A stretch of 64,000 bases of DNA from Lachnospiraceae bacterium (lineage in GTDB: Bacteria > Bacillota > Clostridia > Lachnospirales > Lachnospiraceae), in contig CAJTGB010000005.1 of NCBI GenBank assembly GCA_910575835.1, positions 128,466-192,465 of the forward strand. The letters are read 5' to 3'. Shown in pieces: positions 9,294 to 18,580 of the stretch; position 1 is the stretch's first letter; each line of letters starts with the position of its first letter. The notes under the pieces were generated by a model. It was not told the DNA's origin. It ran no database searches and saw only the letters and a program-made list of their open reading frames with translations. Both the position numbers and the translations under genes were made by a program.

Positions 9294-10955
9294 ATGGGAC
9301 TTTACCTGAACAGCAGACGCCCAAGGAATAATTATCTTGAGATTGTAAGATCAGATTATTTTACAGATAAAACTATGATGCTCAAAGAACTGTTCCCCCT
9401 TCTGGGAAACGGTGACATTGTATGCTCTCAAAGCGACGAACAGACTGGACAAAGCAGCAAATATATCTGTATTACAAGGCCCAGACGTTTTGGAAAAACG
9501 GTTGCGGCAAGCATGATCGCTGCATTTTTCGAAAAAGGATTTGACAGCCGCAAAATTTTTGGCGGCTTAGAGATAAGTACATGCAGACAGTATGAGGAAC
9601 ACTTGAATCAACATAATGTGATCTACATCACTCTTAGCGAATGCCCTGACGAATGCAGTACCTACCGTCAATATATTTCCCGTATCAAGAGACGGATCAT
9701 GAACGACTTAGCTCATGAGTTCCCGAATGCTTGCATTGATACCGAAGATGCACTGTGGGATGTTTTCAACAATATCTATGAATTAGAAAGAGAAGTAAAA
9801 TTCATCTTTGTTCTGGATGAATGGGATTTTGTATTTCACAGAGATTTCCTGACGGAGAATGATAAGCATGAGTATCTCAGCTTCTTAAGTAATCTCCTCA
9901 AAGATCAGCCCTATGTGGAATTGGCTTATATGACAGGAATTCTCCCAATTGCCAAGTATTCAAGCGGTTCAGAATTGAATATGTTCCTGGAATACACCAT
10001 GGCGACTGAAGAAAAATACTGTGAATACTTCGGATTCACAGAGACAGAAGTAGATGCCCTGTACCAAAAATATATTACCCGTACCAGGAATGCAAGGGTT
10101 ACCCGTGAAGGGCTGAGACTGTGGTACGACGGTTATCACACCAAGGCTGGGAGACATATATACAATCCCCGTTCCGTTACTGCGGCGCTGACAAATAATA
10201 ATCTTGGAAATTACTGGACAAGTTCCGGCCCGTATGATGAGATCTTCTATTACATCAGCAAGAATATCGATGATGTCCGAGACGCACTTGTACTCATGAT
10301 ATCCAAAGAAGCCGTACCCGCAAAGGTTCGGGAATATGCCGCAGTTTCCATGAATCTCACAACAAAAGAAGAAATCCTCTCCGCAATGGTCGTTTACGGT
10401 TTTTTAACCAGTGAAAATGGCAAGGTATTTATTCCGAATAAGGAATTGATGGATCAATTCGAGACCACGCTGTTAAAAGAACCTTCCTTAGGGTATGTTC
10501 ACCGTCTGGCGAAGGAATCCGACCGAATGCTCCTCGCTACTCTTGCGGGAGATACTGATACAATGCTTGAAATACTGGAATACGCCCATAATACAGAAAT
10601 CCCGCTTCTTAGCTACAATAACGAAACTGACCTGACGGCGGTTGTAAATCTGATATACCTCTCCGCACGGGATACTTATAGGATCGAAAGAGAAGACAAA
10701 GCCGGCATCGGTTATGTAGATTTTATCTTCTATCCTAAGACTCCAAAAGACGACTGCATCATAATAGAACTGAAGGTGAACCATACACCCGCCGAGGCGA
10801 TCCAACAGATCAAAGATCGGGGATATGCCCTTAGATTCAGCGGAAAGCTGGCAGAAAAAAATGAATATACCGGACGGATCCTTGCAGTAGGAATCACCTA
10901 TGACAAAGCAATAAAAACTCATGACTGTAAGATAGAAGTTCTAAAAACTTTCTAA
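9294..10955 (+). CDS. AAA-ATPase-like / PD-(D/E)XK nuclease domain protein
   Basis: A 553-residue protein of the AAA-ATPase-like plus PDDEXK_9 family (DUF1703 type), abundant in gut Clostridia and Bacteroidetes and without a settled function. The N-terminal ATPase part has a Walker A-like RPRRFGKT (residues 62-69) and a Walker B-like FIFVLDEWDF. The C-terminal part keeps the nuclease core GYVDFIFYP then IIIELKVNH (D...ExK). GGAGG precedes the ATG. It is closely similar along its length to the gene at 34230-35915 (for example the shared stretch around SNLLKDQPYVELAYMTGILP). A group II intron begins 25 bases after its stop. The 9030-9290 stretch before it shows nothing beyond a possible weak promoter (TTGACG, TATGAC). 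Confidence 0.88.
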   Translation: MGLYLNSRRPRNNYLEIVRSDYFTDKTMMLKELFPLLGNGDIVCSQSDEQTGQSSKYICITRPRRFGKTVAASMIAAFFEKGFDSRKIFGGLEISTCRQYEEHLNQHNVIYITLSECPDECSTYRQYISRIKRRIMNDLAHEFPNACIDTEDALWDVFNNIYELEREVKFIFVLDEWDFVFHRDFLTENDKHEYLSFLSNLLKDQPYVELAYMTGILPIAKYSSGSELNMFLEYTMATEEKYCEYFGFTETEVDALYQKYITRTRNARVTREGLRLWYDGYHTKAGRHIYNPRSVTAALTNNNLGNYWTSSGPYDEIFYYISKNIDDVRDALVLMISKEAVPAKVREYAAVSMNLTTKEEILSAMVVYGFLTSENGKVFIPNKELMDQFETTLLKEPSLGYVHRLAKESDRMLLATLAGDTDTMLEILEYAHNTEIPLLSYNNETDLTAVVNLIYLSARDTYRIEREDKAGIGYVDFIFYPKTPKDDCIIIELKVNHTPAEAIQQIKDRGYALRFSGKLAEKNEYTGRILAVGITYDKAIKTHDCKIEVLKTF

Positions 10956-11012
10956 GAAGGTTATTTCTTCCACTCATATGATCGAGTAGGGGGAATTTAA
11001 TCCCCCTCTCAC

Positions 11013-11046
11013 ACCACCAGTACGTGCCGTTCGGCATACGGCGGTT
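11013..11046 (-). ncRNA. group II intron domain V
   Basis: A 34-nt hairpin on the minus strand beginning AACCGCCGTATGCC, with a GAAC loop and a right arm GGCACGTACTGGTGGT. The catalytic triad reads CGC rather than the more common AGC. The reverse transcriptase stop codon overlaps its 5' edge by one base, the compact layout usual for these introns. Confidence 0.85.
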
Positions 11047-12329
11047 CAACATAACTTCAAAGCATGACGTTCCAGGTAATAATCGTAGCAACTGACAAGT
11101 CCTGCCTGTGACAGCTTTTCTTTTGAGATTGCCCTTACCACACACGTTTTCGTCACTACCCATTGGTAGCGGTCTCCGCAGTATGCCGTCGCTCTTGCAA
11201 GGTCTTTTCCTATCCCGAGTTTCTGCAATCCCCATTGTCTCTTTTTCGGTACTTTCCATTGTTTCCAAATGATTACCCTCAGCCGTGTACGCAAATGGGC
11301 GTCTATGTCATTCATTGCCGTTTTCATTGAGCCTAATGCAAAGTAGTTTATCCACCCTCTGATTACCCAGTTGAGCTTCTGCACCCTTTCCGCAAATGCC
11401 ATTGACTGTTTTCTGCTTGTCAGTCCCTTTAGTTCCCTCTTGAATTTCTTCACGGAATCTTTATGTGGTCTGCATTTCCATTCTTTTGATTTTGTATCTT
11501 TATAAAATCCGAATCCCAGATATTTGAGTTTTCCTGGCCTCGTGATATGCGTCTTTTCTGCATTTACTTTTAGTCCAAGTTTTCTCTCTATCCATTCTGT
11601 TATGGAATACATCACCCGTTTGGCACTTGCTTCCCTTCTGACTGCTATGATACAGTCATCTGCGTACCTCACGAATCGCAGCCCCCGTTTCTCCAACTCT
11701 TTATCCAGTTCATTCAGCATGATGTTTGACAGCAGCGGCGACAGATTCCCGCCTTGCGGCGTTCCCCTGTCTGTTTTTTCATGTCTGCCCTGTACCATCA
11801 CTCCTGCTTTCAGATATTTTCGTATCAATGATTCCGTGTCCCCGTCATTTATGATGTTGTGTATAAGGCTCATCAACCTGTCCTGTGGTACGCTGTCAAA
11901 GAATTTCTCCAAGTCAATGTCCACTATCCACTCATATCCTTCGTTTAAAAATACAAGCATTTCCCTGACTGCCATTTCACAACTTCTGTTTGGGCGGAAT
12001 CCGTAACTACTGTCCGAAAACAATGGCTCGCACATTGGGCTGATTACTTGCGCTATCCCCTGCTGGATTACCCTGTCCATGACCGTCGGTATCCCGAGTT
12101 TCCTTTTGCTTCCGTCCGGTTTGGGTATTTCTACCCGTCTGACTGGTTGGGGTTCGTAACTTCTTTTCCTAATCTGCTCTCTGATACTGTCCCACTTCTC
12201 GCGGATATATCCGTCAAGTTCCCGGGTCTCCATGCCGTCAACGCCGCCTGCCCCTTTATTGGCGCAGACTTTCTTATACGCTTCATTCATGTTCTTCTTG
12301 TCCAGTATCTTTTCCAACAACTCTGACAT
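11046..12329 (-). CDS. ltrA: group II intron reverse transcriptase/maturase
   Basis: A 427-residue intron-encoded protein. Reverse transcriptase blocks run from about residue 20 to 270: GAGGVDGM, the fingers block SYEPQPVRRVEIPKPDGSKR, SYGFRPNRSC, the TPQGGNLSPLLSNI block and the catalytic FVRYADD. Domain X (maturase) follows with WVIRGWINYF. The C-terminus ends YYLERHALKLC with no HNH endonuclease, as in class C introns, which use terminator stems or exposed single strands instead of second-strand cleavage. It lies inside the intron RNA and in its sense. All core motifs are intact. Confidence 0.95.
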   Translation of the reverse strand: MSELLEKILDKKNMNEAYKKVCANKGAGGVDGMETRELDGYIREKWDSIREQIRKRSYEPQPVRRVEIPKPDGSKRKLGIPTVMDRVIQQGIAQVISPMCEPLFSDSSYGFRPNRSCEMAVREMLVFLNEGYEWIVDIDLEKFFDSVPQDRLMSLIHNIINDGDTESLIRKYLKAGVMVQGRHEKTDRGTPQGGNLSPLLSNIMLNELDKELEKRGLRFVRYADDCIIAVRREASAKRVMYSITEWIERKLGLKVNAEKTHITRPGKLKYLGFGFYKDTKSKEWKCRPHKDSVKKFKRELKGLTSRKQSMAFAERVQKLNWVIRGWINYFALGSMKTAMNDIDAHLRTRLRVIIWKQWKVPKKRQWGLQKLGIGKDLARATAYCGDRYQWVVTKTCVVRAISKEKLSQAGLVSCYDYYLERHALKLC

Positions 12330-12820
12330 ACTCTGTGTGCTTCGCTCCTTTCCGCTCCCTGCGGTAACTCCTATGTTGTGCGTTTACGGCTCGTATACGT
12401 TTCACCTACTTCCGCTGTCGGATATCCACAGGTACATACATTCGTCTGCACGGTTACATTGTTCAGCCCTTCGGCTTTCACCTACTATGGCTTCTGCTGA
12501 CTTCTCACAGTTCGTTGTTACTACGGCAAATGGAACCGCCTGTGAGACCTCACGGGATAAGTCCGTGCTCTTTCCTCGTCTACCCTCCCGATTTACGCCT
12601 ATGGGTTACGGCTACCTTTTGGGCTTTGTTATCTTGAGCTAACTCACCCTCCATAAACGCCTTGTTATCGGGTTTCTGTCCGTAGGGCTACGATTTTGCT
12701 ATCCCTTCTTCTCGCCTGCACCTCACGATGCAAACCTTGGGAGTCGCTATAAAGTTCGTCGGTAGCTACGCCTCAGTGGACTTTCACCACAGAACACGGG
12801 CATGCCCGTCATACTCAAAA

Positions 12821-12849
12821 ACAGAGCCGCGCCTACCGCGCAGCTCTGT
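12821..12849 (-). terminator. hyuB terminator and intron target site
   Basis: On the minus strand CAGAGC-T-GCGC, loop GGTAG, GCGC-G-GCTCTG is followed by TTTTTGA. The intron starts directly after this T-run. It ends the hyu operon and forms the hairpin part of the intron insertion site. Confidence 0.85.
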
Positions 12850-12878
12850 CCTTCAGCGGATCATCTGATCTCCCGCCT

Positions 12879-14594
12879 TCAACGCCTGACCTCTTTTACT
12901 TCATACGTCTCCGGGTCCACGACTACTCCGTAATCTTCTTCTGCCTGTCTCACAGAAATATACTCATTCTTTACATCCCATGCCACGCTTTCAGGATCCC
13001 GTTCCATCGGATCCCCGTATCCGCCTCCGGTGCAGGTCACCATACGGACCGTATCATCCCGGTTCATCACCTTTCGGGCCACGATCCCCATCGGGCCTTC
13101 CATACTGCCGTCCGCCTTATGGAATTCAAAGTAATTATAAGAGCCGTCCTTGCCGCCTGCCGCTCCCCATGCCGGGAACTTATTCCTTCCAAAGGACGCC
13201 GTGAAGAGCTGCCCGTCCGTCATCGCACGGTAAGTCCGTACCGCGCCGCTTCCTCCGCGGTATTTCCCTGCTCCGGCGCCGTCCGTATGCAGGCTGTACT
13301 CATCGATCATGATTCCGTAGCGGTTCTCCGCCATCTCAACCGGCACATTGTAAGTCTCACCGTCGCCGACACAGAACTGTCCCACTTCTCCGTCTTTGCC
13401 GTCGCTTGCGCCCCATCCGCCTCCGGTCGGCTCTACGATCAGGAACGGTTCCCCGCTGCCCTGCTTCGTTCCCGCAAGAACCACCGAACATACGGATAAC
13501 ATATGCCCCGCTCCCAATGCCTCCGGGAATACCGGCGCAAGAGCCTTCCATACGATATCGGAAGAATAGATCATACTCTCAAAATAACAGGACGTCGGGG
13601 CAGGTGCATGGCAGCGAAGGACCGATCCATCCTCTGCCAGGATCCGCATCGGCTCAAATACACCGTCGTTTACCGCAAGCGCCGGGCCTAAGATCGACAT
13701 GTAGATCACCTTCACCCCGGCACACAGGGAACTGTATCCAGTATTGATCGGGCTTGCCACCTGCGGGCTGCTGCCTGTGAAATCAGCGATGAATTCATCC
13801 TCCGTTATGGTAACCTTCACCTTCAGCTTCACCAGATTGCCGTGCCCGTCGTCGTCCATGTACTCTTCCATCTCCCAGCTTCCCTTGGGAAGCTCCTTAA
13901 TACGGTTATACGCGATCATCGCGCCCTGCCGTAATAAGCGTTCCATAGATTCCTTCACGACCTCCAGGGAATACTTCTCGCACAGCTCGCCGATCCGCTT
14001 ATACCCCGTCCGAAGAGACGCGATCTGCCCCCACATATCACCCTCCGAGGTCTCAGGGAAACGCACGTTGCTCTTGATCATTTCCAACAGAGGCGTACAG
14101 ATATCTCCCCGATTAAGAAGCTTCACGCCGGAGAATCTTAACCCCTCCTGATATACCTCCGAAGAATCCGTGGTAAATGAACCTGCCGCCATGCCGCCGA
14201 TATCCGACCAGTGCGCTTTATTTCCAACAAATGCGAGCAGCTCATCCCCGTAGAATACGGGCATGACCATCCCGATATCCGACAGATGGGTTCCTCCGCC
14301 CATATACGGATCGTTGATCAGGAACACATCGCCCGGATGCATATTGTCTTTGCCGTATTTCGCAATGATCTCCTGTATCATCGGTGCGATCAGGCCGATG
14401 AATCCGCACGCTCCGTTTCCCTGTGTCAGAAGCTGTCCTTTGGCATCCGCGATACCGCTGGCATAGTCCAGGGTCTCATAGATGATCGGACTCATGGAGG
14501 TCCTGGCAAATGCGTAGAACACCTCGTTGCTGACCGCGATTAGAGAATCTTTTACTATATCTAAGGTCACCGGATTCACTTTTATCTCTGCCAT
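12879..14594 (-). CDS. hyuB: hydantoinase B / oxoprolinase family subunit (HyuB)
   Basis: A 571-residue beta-type subunit of the ATP-dependent hydantoinase/5-oxoprolinase/acetone carboxylase superfamily. Recognised by the N-terminal VTLDIVKDSLIAVSNEVFYAFARTSMSPIIYE stretch (residues 8-39), by HPGDVFLINDPYMGGGTHLSD and by the C-terminal GGGYGDPMERDPE. With HyuA it hydrolyses a cyclic amide bond at the cost of ATP. Its ATG overlaps the hyuA stop (TAATG), so the subunits are translationally coupled. The substrate (N-methylhydantoin, hydantoin, 5-oxoproline or another ring) cannot be told from these motifs. A terminator follows. Confidence 0.92.
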   Translation of the reverse strand: MAEIKVNPVTLDIVKDSLIAVSNEVFYAFARTSMSPIIYETLDYASGIADAKGQLLTQGNGACGFIGLIAPMIQEIIAKYGKDNMHPGDVFLINDPYMGGGTHLSDIGMVMPVFYGDELLAFVGNKAHWSDIGGMAAGSFTTDSSEVYQEGLRFSGVKLLNRGDICTPLLEMIKSNVRFPETSEGDMWGQIASLRTGYKRIGELCEKYSLEVVKESMERLLRQGAMIAYNRIKELPKGSWEMEEYMDDDGHGNLVKLKVKVTITEDEFIADFTGSSPQVASPINTGYSSLCAGVKVIYMSILGPALAVNDGVFEPMRILAEDGSVLRCHAPAPTSCYFESMIYSSDIVWKALAPVFPEALGAGHMLSVCSVVLAGTKQGSGEPFLIVEPTGGGWGASDGKDGEVGQFCVGDGETYNVPVEMAENRYGIMIDEYSLHTDGAGAGKYRGGSGAVRTYRAMTDGQLFTASFGRNKFPAWGAAGGKDGSYNYFEFHKADGSMEGPMGIVARKVMNRDDTVRMVTCTGGGYGDPMERDPESVAWDVKNEYISVRQAEEDYGVVVDPETYEVKEVRR

Positions 14595-16666
14595 TATTCC
14601 TGCACCTCCGTTTCAATGATCAGATTGCCGTATGTATCTACCTTAAGCCGCTGCCCCTTCGCCGCAACCGTAGACGCCGCCGTCTCCTCTACGATTACAG
14701 GCCCTTCTAGCACCGCGCCGCTTCCTAACTTCTCCCGCTCGTAGATCGGCGTATCGAGCCATCCCTCGTCCGTAAAATATACCTTTCGGGTCTCTTTTAA
14801 CGCTTCCTCGGCCGGTCCCTGCTGCGGTTCGATCGGCGCAAGGCTCGGCTTCATCAGACGGCCGTAGGCAACCAGATGAAGATTCACGATCTCTGTCGGT
14901 GTATCCGGCAGACGGAAGGTATAGAAATGCTCGTGGGTATCATGGAACCTGTTCACGATCTCTTCCTTCACCTCATCCGTCCACGGCACCGGAGGCACCT
15001 TCACCTTTACCGTGTGCTCCTGTCCCATATAGCGCATGTCCGCTATGAAGCGGAAGATGATCTGATTCTTGTCCACACCCTCCTTCGCAAACTGCTCATG
15101 CGCTTCCCGAAGCAGGCCGTCCCACATCTGATTCAGTTCTTCGGAGCTGACCTCGTTCATCCGCCGGATATTGGTCTGGATATAATCATGGCGTACATCT
15201 GTCATCAGCATGCCCCACGCAGAGAATACCGGCGCTGCGATCGGTACAACGACCTTGCGGATATTCAGTTCTTTGGCCAGATACGCACAGTGCATCGGCC
15301 CGCCGCCGCCGAACGCAACCATGGTGAAATCTCTCGGATCATATCCCCTTCTCACGGAGATCAGCTTTAACGCATTGAACATGTTCGCCTCCGCGACGCG
15401 CAGGATGCTCATGGCCGCCTCTTCTACATTCATGCCGAAGGCATCTCCTACCTTCTCCTGTATCGCTGCCTTCACTGCATCAAGATCTACTTCATTGTCA
15501 AAATTCTCCGGCGAAAGCCGCCCTGTCACCAGGCAGGCATCCGTTGTCGTCGGTTCCGTTCCGCCGATGCCGTAGGCAACCGGTCCCGGCAGCGCCCCTG
15601 CCGACTGAGGCCCCACCTTCAGAGACCCGGCCTCATCGATCCATGCGATCGAGCCGCCTCCGTTGCCGATCTCAACGATATCCACGACCGGAGCCATGAT
15701 CGGATATCCCGCATAGCTCTCAGTCCGCTCAATCCGATACTCCGTCGTCACCTTCACCTCGCCGCCGTCAATCAGAGAACACTTCGCCGTCGTTCCGCCC
15801 ACGTCAAAGGCTATAATGTTCTTCTCCCCGATCACCTTGCCGAGAATCGCAGACCCATACACGCCTGCGACCGGCCCTGACTCCACCATATTGATCGGAG
15901 TTCTCTTCGCCTGTTCAAACGTGGTCGTTCCGCCGTTGGACTGCATGATATATTCCTTGGCGTCACACCCGATCTCCTTGATCCTGCCGTCCAGACGGTC
16001 AATATAAGAAGACGCGACCGGCATAACATAGGAGTTAAGCGCGACCGTAGAAGTCCTCTCATACTCCCGCCACTCTCTCGTAACTTCAACCGAGGAAGTC
16101 ACGAAGACCTCAGGCCACAGCTCCCTTATAAGCTCAACCGTCCTGCGCTCATGTATATCATTTGCATAAGAATTGATATAGCATACCGCGATTGCTTCTG
16201 CCCCTTCCTTCTTGAAGAACTCTACTGCAGCCCTGATATCCTCTTCTTCAAGCTCCGTCAGGATCTTTCCCTCGAAGTTCACGCGTCCGCGCACTTCCTT
16301 CCTCAGATATCTCGGGATAAATGGTCTTGGCTTCGCAAATACCATATTGAACAGATCCGGGCGGTTGCATCTTGCGATCTCCAATACATCCCTGAATCCC
16401 TTCGTCGTGATCAGCCCCGTCTTCGCTCCCTTGCGCTCGGTCAGCGCGTTAATGATCGTCGTTGTCCCGTGGATAAAATCCGTAATCTCTTCCGGCTGTA
16501 TCCCGCTCTTCTTCATTACATTGATAACGCCCTCTTCAAAATTCGGCGGCGTCGTGTGGCTCTTGGCCAGAACCGTCCTGCCCTTGTCATCTACGGCAAC
16601 CAGGTCCGTAAATGTTCCGCCAATGTCTGTTGCAACTCGCAAAATTATCCCGCCTTTCTTATCCAT
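14594..16666 (-). CDS. hyuA: hydantoinase A / oxoprolinase family ATP-binding subunit (HyuA)
   Basis: A 690-residue ATP-binding subunit with the ASKHA-type fold: VATDIGGTFTDLVAV at the N-terminus, FDVGGTTAKCSLI near residue 290 and FGGGGPMHCAYLAKEL. It acts with HyuB in ATP-dependent opening of a cyclic amide or ureide. ATG 16666 has no good ribosome site. A TTG at 16642 (LRVATDIGG) has AAAGGCGGG before it and would give the usual short N-terminus, so the real start may be there. Upstream lies a 45-bp tandem repeat and a 53-residue gene. Part of the minus-strand operon that begins with the deacetylase-fold genes. Confidence 0.93.
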   Translation of the reverse strand: MDKKGGIILRVATDIGGTFTDLVAVDDKGRTVLAKSHTTPPNFEEGVINVMKKSGIQPEEITDFIHGTTTIINALTERKGAKTGLITTKGFRDVLEIARCNRPDLFNMVFAKPRPFIPRYLRKEVRGRVNFEGKILTELEEEDIRAAVEFFKKEGAEAIAVCYINSYANDIHERRTVELIRELWPEVFVTSSVEVTREWREYERTSTVALNSYVMPVASSYIDRLDGRIKEIGCDAKEYIMQSNGGTTTFEQAKRTPINMVESGPVAGVYGSAILGKVIGEKNIIAFDVGGTTAKCSLIDGGEVKVTTEYRIERTESYAGYPIMAPVVDIVEIGNGGGSIAWIDEAGSLKVGPQSAGALPGPVAYGIGGTEPTTTDACLVTGRLSPENFDNEVDLDAVKAAIQEKVGDAFGMNVEEAAMSILRVAEANMFNALKLISVRRGYDPRDFTMVAFGGGGPMHCAYLAKELNIRKVVVPIAAPVFSAWGMLMTDVRHDYIQTNIRRMNEVSSEELNQMWDGLLREAHEQFAKEGVDKNQIIFRFIADMRYMGQEHTVKVKVPPVPWTDEVKEEIVNRFHDTHEHFYTFRLPDTPTEIVNLHLVAYGRLMKPSLAPIEPQQGPAEEALKETRKVYFTDEGWLDTPIYEREKLGSGAVLEGPVIVEETAASTVAAKGQRLKVDTYGNLIIETEVQE

Positions 16667-16691
16667 CCTGATCTTCCGGCTTACTAATCTC

Positions 16692-16781
16692 CCGGCTTAC
16701 TGATCGAAACACTCCTTATCCGCATCGCTTAATCTTCCGGCTTACTGATCGAAACGCGCCATATCAGCATCACTTAAAATT
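16692..16781. repeat. 45-bp tandem repeat between hyuA and the small ORF
   Basis: Two adjacent 45-base copies, each starting CCGGCTTACTGATCGAAAC (16692-16736 and 16737-16781), with about eight differences. A partial third copy (CTTCCGGCTTACTAATC) lies just before them at 16673. It fills the gap between the hyuA start and the stop of the 53-residue gene and overlaps that stop. Confidence 0.85.
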
Positions 16782-16935
16782 CGATCCCGCGCCCCAACGC
16801 ATCCTTAAGGTAGGTGTTCACTTCCTCCAGCTTCCGGATCATCTCCATCTTCTCCTCCCAGTCTTCCCCTTCCATCTCTTTATTCACCAAACGCTGCTGG
16901 ATATTCTTGATTTCTTTGATCATTTCTTCTGTCAT
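16774..16935 (-). CDS. 53-residue protein in the hyu operon
   Basis: A short ORF with a strong ribosome site (GGGAGG, 8 bases before ATG 16935). The product begins MTEEMIKEIKNIQQRL and ends LKDALGRGIEF. It is highly charged, has one Trp (EDWEEK) and is predicted by eye to be mostly helical or coiled-coil, with no membrane segment. It sits in the same direction between the AGCS symporter and hyuA. No family was recognised. It could be a small accessory subunit of the hydantoinase, or the symporter-side gene of the operon. Translation is well supported; function is unknown. Confidence 0.7.
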   Translation of the reverse strand: MTEEMIKEIKNIQQRLVNKEMEGEDWEEKMEMIRKLEEVNTYLKDALGRGIEF

Positions 16936-16996
16936 AATAATTCCTCCCTATGATCTGCCGATTTCTTACAAGAATATTTTAACACATAATCTGCCT

Positions 16997-18538
16997 CTAA
17001 TGTATCGAAAATTTACTCCAAACCTCATTTTCCACCCCTATTTCGGATGAAACGAACCGTTCTCCGCCTGTTCTGCTATAATCCTTCAAGGCCGCATAGA
17101 CATATTTCGCCCCAATGAGGATGACCGGCGCATTCACAAATACAAGCGCGATATTGATAAAGTCCGTAACATTCCAGAGATTATCTAACTCCTGTCCCGA
17201 GAGAACGCACAATACACCGATCGGAACAAATATCAGAGACCCGAGCGCGCGGACCAGGTTGGTACACTTTGCTGATTTCGTAATCCTTGTTCCGGCGATA
17301 ACTGCAAAAGACACAAGCCCCAATAAGGTAGTAAATGCAAACAACGCATAACAGATACAGACGATAAACGCTACTATGGAATCGCCTGCCGTTCCCGGCA
17401 CTAGAGCCTGGGTAGACTGAAGAAATACATCAATAGTAGAAGACTTCAGGGCTTCCCAGTCATAGGCTGCATTGTCCCAGAGGTGCGCCCCGCATACCAC
17501 ATATCCGGTAAGCGTACAGATAACGATCGTATCCAGAAAAACGCCGATCGCCTGTATAAATCCCTGTGAACAAGGATGATCCTGCTCCGCAACTGCCGCC
17601 GACATCGTAATCGTACCCTGGCCGGCCTCATTAGAAAGCAGCCCTCTCTTAATACCCTGGGACAGCACGACGCCGAATCCTCCGCCAAAAACTGCCTGCG
17701 GTTTAAACGCGCCGATAACGATCGCCTGCATAAACGACGGAAAATACTGAATGTTAAGGATAACCAGGATGAGAATGATTCCGCCGTAGATCACTGCCAT
17801 GACCGGAACCATCTTATCTGTGATAGCGGTAACTCTCTTTATCCCTCCGAAGACTACCCCTGCAATACCCACGATCAGAATCACAGCAATTACATAATAC
17901 AGCGGAGAAGTTCTGTTGGTTTCAGCCCCGGTCAATGTCTCCACCGCTTTTCCTGTAGCTGTAAATACATGGAAGGTCTGAATCGGAATACTCGACATCG
18001 CATAAGCGATAAACGCCACGGCTAGCAAGACTCCTACGCCTTTCTTATTCCCCAATAGCTTCTGCCCGTAATAGGGAAGGCCTCCCACATATTCGTCCCC
18101 GTCTTTTTCTTTGAAGATCTGCGACAGCGTAGCTTCGATGAATGAACTCGCCATCCCGAATAACGCGGATATCCACATCCAGAATATAGCTCCCGGGCCG
18201 CCGACTGCCACGGCTCCCGTAACTCCCGTCAGATTGCCGGGTCCTACGCGCATCGCCGTGCTTAACAGAAACGAAGCCAGCGGGCTTACACCCACGTCGC
18301 CTTTCTTTTTCTTCGTCAGGCTCTTAATACCCGCCTTAAAAAACCGGAACTGAACGCCTCTTGTCTTCCATGTGAAGAAGATCCCCATCCCAACCAGCAA
18401 TATAATGGCAAACGGGAAATTGCCTATAACAGGAATTCCCGAATACCATTCAAGATTCGTCGGGAAGCTCCACAAAAAGTCTGTAACCGGAGCCATTGCA
18501 ATAAACCAGCTGTCTACTATATCAAATATTTTCTGCAT
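16997..18538 (-). CDS. AGCS-family sodium:alanine/glycine symporter
   Basis: A 513-residue integral membrane protein of the alanine or glycine:cation symporter family. Family blocks are visible: AMRVGPGNLTGVTGAVAVGGPGAIFWMW near residue 100 and GIKRGLLSNEAGQGTITMSAAVAEQDHP near residue 300, plus about ten hydrophobic segments. It imports a small amino acid with Na+. It lies 42 bases behind the second deacetylase-fold gene and ahead of the 53-residue gene and hyuA. It may therefore import an amino acid-like ring compound or export/import a reaction product; the substrate is not visible in sequence. Confidence 0.92.
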   Translation of the reverse strand: MQKIFDIVDSWFIAMAPVTDFLWSFPTNLEWYSGIPVIGNFPFAIILLVGMGIFFTWKTRGVQFRFFKAGIKSLTKKKKGDVGVSPLASFLLSTAMRVGPGNLTGVTGAVAVGGPGAIFWMWISALFGMASSFIEATLSQIFKEKDGDEYVGGLPYYGQKLLGNKKGVGVLLAVAFIAYAMSSIPIQTFHVFTATGKAVETLTGAETNRTSPLYYVIAVILIVGIAGVVFGGIKRVTAITDKMVPVMAVIYGGIILILVILNIQYFPSFMQAIVIGAFKPQAVFGGGFGVVLSQGIKRGLLSNEAGQGTITMSAAVAEQDHPCSQGFIQAIGVFLDTIVICTLTGYVVCGAHLWDNAAYDWEALKSSTIDVFLQSTQALVPGTAGDSIVAFIVCICYALFAFTTLLGLVSFAVIAGTRITKSAKCTNLVRALGSLIFVPIGVLCVLSGQELDNLWNVTDFINIALVFVNAPVILIGAKYVYAALKDYSRTGGERFVSSEIGVENEVWSKFSIH

Positions 18539-18580
18539 ATTATATCTCCTCTTATCCTCTTACTCTACATTCCTTTACCG

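Larger units (their letters stand above)
10981..12814 (-). mobile_element. group II intron, class C (bacterial)
   Basis: A full-length intron of about 1.83 kb on the minus strand. The 5' end is GTATGACGGGCATGCCCGTG at 12814, laid out like the class C Oceanobacillus intron start (GTGTGCCCGGCATGGG then GTGAGAGTCC; here GTGAAAGTCC). The 3' end CCTACTCGAT lies at 10981. Domain V (11013-11046) and a domain VI-like hairpin follow the reverse transcriptase ORF. Insertion is immediately after a rho-independent terminator and its TTTTTGA, the known target preference of class C introns. Both ends and the ORF look intact, so it may be active. Boundaries are assigned by motif and are accurate to a few bases. 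Confidence 0.9.
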
